From the NCBI GenBank assembly GCA_964527215.1, contig CAZGNZ010000006.1, forward strand, positions 1 to 64,000: DNA of 64,000 bases, in the 5' to 3' direction. Position numbers and translations under genes: made by a program. This DNA comes from CAZGNZ01 sp964527215. GTDB taxonomy: Bacteria > Fidelibacterota > Marinisomatia > SCGC-AAA003-L08 > JACNLC01. Under the pieces are notes generated by a model. The model was not told the origin of the DNA, ran no database searches, and saw only the letters and a program-made list of their open reading frames with translations. Shown here piece by piece: positions 62,716-64,000 of the stretch (the first letter of the stretch is position 1; each line of letters opens with the position of its first letter).

Positions 62716-63175
62716 CCCGAATATTTCATGAGAATATCTATGCGTGAAATGCTTCGCATTTTACGGACGATGACGGATCTGCTCAATTCTACAGCATCCG
62801 TCAGGGGACGGATTTTCAATTCTACTTGAAAAATGTTGTAAAAAATTGCTGAAATCTGACTGTCCACCACCAAAGGTGGTTGGCTTTAAGCCAGATTTCT
62901 GCCATACACCGCAATTTTTTATTACACATTTAACACCAGGCACAGCCCTTTAGCCATAACCACGCCCTGAGGACGTGGGTTGTTAAATACAACTCAACTT
63001 ACTGTCCAGTACGATTTCACTCATTTTTCTTCATATGCCTTGCAGAGTGAGAACCCATGGGTTCTTTATTGGAAAAAGCTTCATTGACAGTCAGCACTAA
63101 ATTGTGTTGAATTTTTGCTTTTTCCGCATCAATACATTTTCATCATCTCATTACGAAGTCTCATGAAATATCCGG
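62716..63175. mobile_element. MITE-like family 1 element (M1-B) carrying an M2 insert
   Basis: Ends CCCGAATATTTCATGAGA and TCTCATGAAATATCCGG. Outside the insert it matches the reverse complement of 19844-20148 from end to end. The matching stops after AAAAATGTT (62837) and resumes at CTCAAC (62993). No open frame is present. Confidence 0.75.
62838..62992. mobile_element. MITE-like family 2 element (M2-B) inside M1-B
   Basis: A 155-bp insert relative to M1-A. Its edges read GTTGTA and TACAAC, a 6-bp inverted repeat partly shared with the host element. Inside, ATTTAACA (62928-62935) and TGTTAAAT (62981-62988) pair perfectly around the conserved CACAGCCC...GGACGTGG core, and ACCACC/GGTGGT forms another hairpin. 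Related to 15390-15644. Confidence 0.6.
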
Positions 63176-63216
63176 ACCAAAGGAGCCGAATACGGAATTT
63201 CGATACCTCAGCAAAA

Positions 63217-63246
63217 ACAGACCCCGCCGAAAACAGCGGGGTCTGT
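63217..63246 (-). terminator. Intrinsic terminator of the secreted dockerin gene
   Basis: ACAGACCCCGC and GCGGGGTCTGT form a perfect 11-bp GC-rich stem with an 8-base loop. On the minus strand the stem is followed by a short T-run (TTTTT), 58 bp after the stop codon of the gene at 63305. Confidence 0.8.
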
Positions 63247-63304
63247 GCAGTATTGTCAGACCGGGTCATGCGGAAATGCATAATCCCGGGTGAGATCAGA
63301 CGGA

Positions 63305-64000
63305 TTATTTCACCAGCATCACCTTTTGGGTGGCATTGAATTCACGTGAAGTCAATGTGATGAAATACATTCCGCTTGAGAGGCTTGAGGCATCCCAGGT
63401 GACCGTATAATAGCCTGCTTCATAATTTCCGCTGGCCAGTTCAGCAACCTGACGACCCAGCATGTCAAATACCACCACGCTGACATCTGCTGCCATCGGC
63501 ATGGCAAAGCTGATATTCGTGGTGGGGTTGAACGGATTGGGATAGGCAGGATTGAGAGCAAATTCATACGGTACGTTCACGGCTGCTTCAATGTAACCGT
63601 CGGTGGTGGCTACAATCACTTCGGAGATTTCAAATCCGCTGTCGGCTGTGAAAAGGTCACTGCCGGGATTGACAATCAGCAGAGTTGTGGTAGTCCCTTC
63701 CGTGACATAGTCGGACACCAGCGCATCCGAGTTCAGACTCAGCGTGAATTCTTCACCGTGATTCAGTGTCATCTGTACACCGCCGACCCAGCCATTGGCA
63801 TCCAGAGATACGGCATTGCCGTCCTGCAGGATGGTGGCTTCAGTGGCGATATCGGCACGGTTGCCCAGAATCCAGCTGACGATGAGAACCACGTCCAGAA
63901 TATCCAGATTGCCATCACCATTGGCGTCACCGCAAATCACCTGGCATTCATCAAACTCGGTGGTTCCAAGGATGTAGCCTACGATCATCACGATATCCAG
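63305..64000 (-). CDS. Secreted protein with dockerin-like repeats and type A sorting domain (5' end outside window)
   Basis: The last 231 residues of a longer protein; its start lies beyond the window. The visible part begins within a dockerin-like repeat (LDIVMMIVGYIL) and continues with a second (GDANGDGNLDILDVVLIVSWIL). A beta-sandwich segment follows (about residues 50-145). The end is a type A sorting domain, YPNPFNPTTNISF...VVVFDMLGRQVAEL...GMYFITLTS, as used by Por/T9SS-like export in FCB bacteria. The protein is likely extracellular. The function of the missing N-terminal part is unknown. Confidence 0.85.
   Translation of the reverse strand: MDIVMIVGYILGTTEFDECQVICGDANGDGNLDILDVVLIVSWILGNRADIATEATILQDGNAVSLDANGWVGGVQMTLNHGEEFTLSLNSDALVSDYVTEGTTTTLLIVNPGSDLFTADSGFEISEVIVATTDGYIEAAVNVPYEFALNPAYPNPFNPTTNISFAMPMAADVSVVVFDMLGRQVAELASGNYEAGYYTVTWDASSLSSGMYFITLTSREFNATQKVMLVK

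Larger units (their letters stand above)
62506..63304. other. Intergenic region upstream of yebC
   Basis: About 800 bp without a gene. 62716-63175 is a MITE-like element, and 63217-63246 is a terminator. The remainder (62506-62715 and 63176-63216) shows no further structure; the yebC promoter must be near 62520-62600. Confidence 0.6.

Overview
The window looks like a chromosome segment of a Gram-negative bacterium of the FCB supergroup. The base composition is moderate (high forties percent GC by eye). Three secreted proteins carry dockerin-like repeats, and one of these ends in a YPNPFNPTT-type (type A, Por/T9SS-like) sorting domain. LolA-like, Ddl, FtsK and DsbD proteins also point to a cell with an outer membrane. 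A lineage near Fidelibacterota/Marinimicrobia or Calditrichota is my best guess; this is inference, because no 16S gene is present.

Region by region. 1-1494: non-coding, duplicated repeat modules. 1495-8927 (minus strand): a compact unit pyrF-pyrE-secreted peptidylarginine-deiminase-like enzyme-54-codon small ORF-cyclophilin-patatin-DsbD-TlpA. 8928-10869: a second non-coding block built from the same repeat family. 10870-15380 (plus): C_GCAxxG_C_C protein, beta-propeller protein, DUF362 ferredoxin-like protein, M18 aminopeptidase and a GNAT protein. 15381-15713: two nested MITE-like elements. 15714-16613: a beta-helix/dockerin gene broken by one in-frame TGA. 16666-19617 (minus): hutU-hutI. 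19844-20148: a MITE-like element. 20217-52708 (minus): one unbroken, co-directional translation and transcription supercluster. In transcription order it runs tRNA-Thr(TGT), Tyr, Gly, Thr(GGT), tuf, rpmG, tRNA-Trp, secE, nusG, rplKAJL, rpoBC, rpsL, rpsG, fusA, tuf, the S10 operon, the spc operon with secY-map-infA-rpmJ, the alpha operon through rplQ, and finally a GHL10-type glycoside hydrolase-like gene. 53021-62505 (minus): yebC, ruvC, ruvA, gcvT, ftsK, lolA-like, flippase-like, ddl, cysS. 62506-63304: a MITE-like element with a second element inside it. 63305-64000: the 3' end of a secreted dockerin/sorting-domain gene that runs off the window.

How the genes work together. The 32-kb supercluster supplies ribosomal proteins, core RNA polymerase, elongation factors and the SecYE translocon, and begins with the tRNA-tuf arrangement known from E. 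coli tufB. The cysS-to-yebC block combines tRNA charging, cell-wall precursor synthesis, lipoprotein transport, chromosome segregation and Holliday-junction processing. The left block combines pyrimidine synthesis with periplasmic redox and protein-folding functions.

The least ordinary observations are two short mobile-element families nested reciprocally in one another, repeat modules flanking the pyrF-tlpA block, a small ORF joined by four-base overlaps to both neighbours, a PPAD-like enzyme with the expected catalytic residues, and a secreted-protein gene with a single TGG-to-TGA type interruption.
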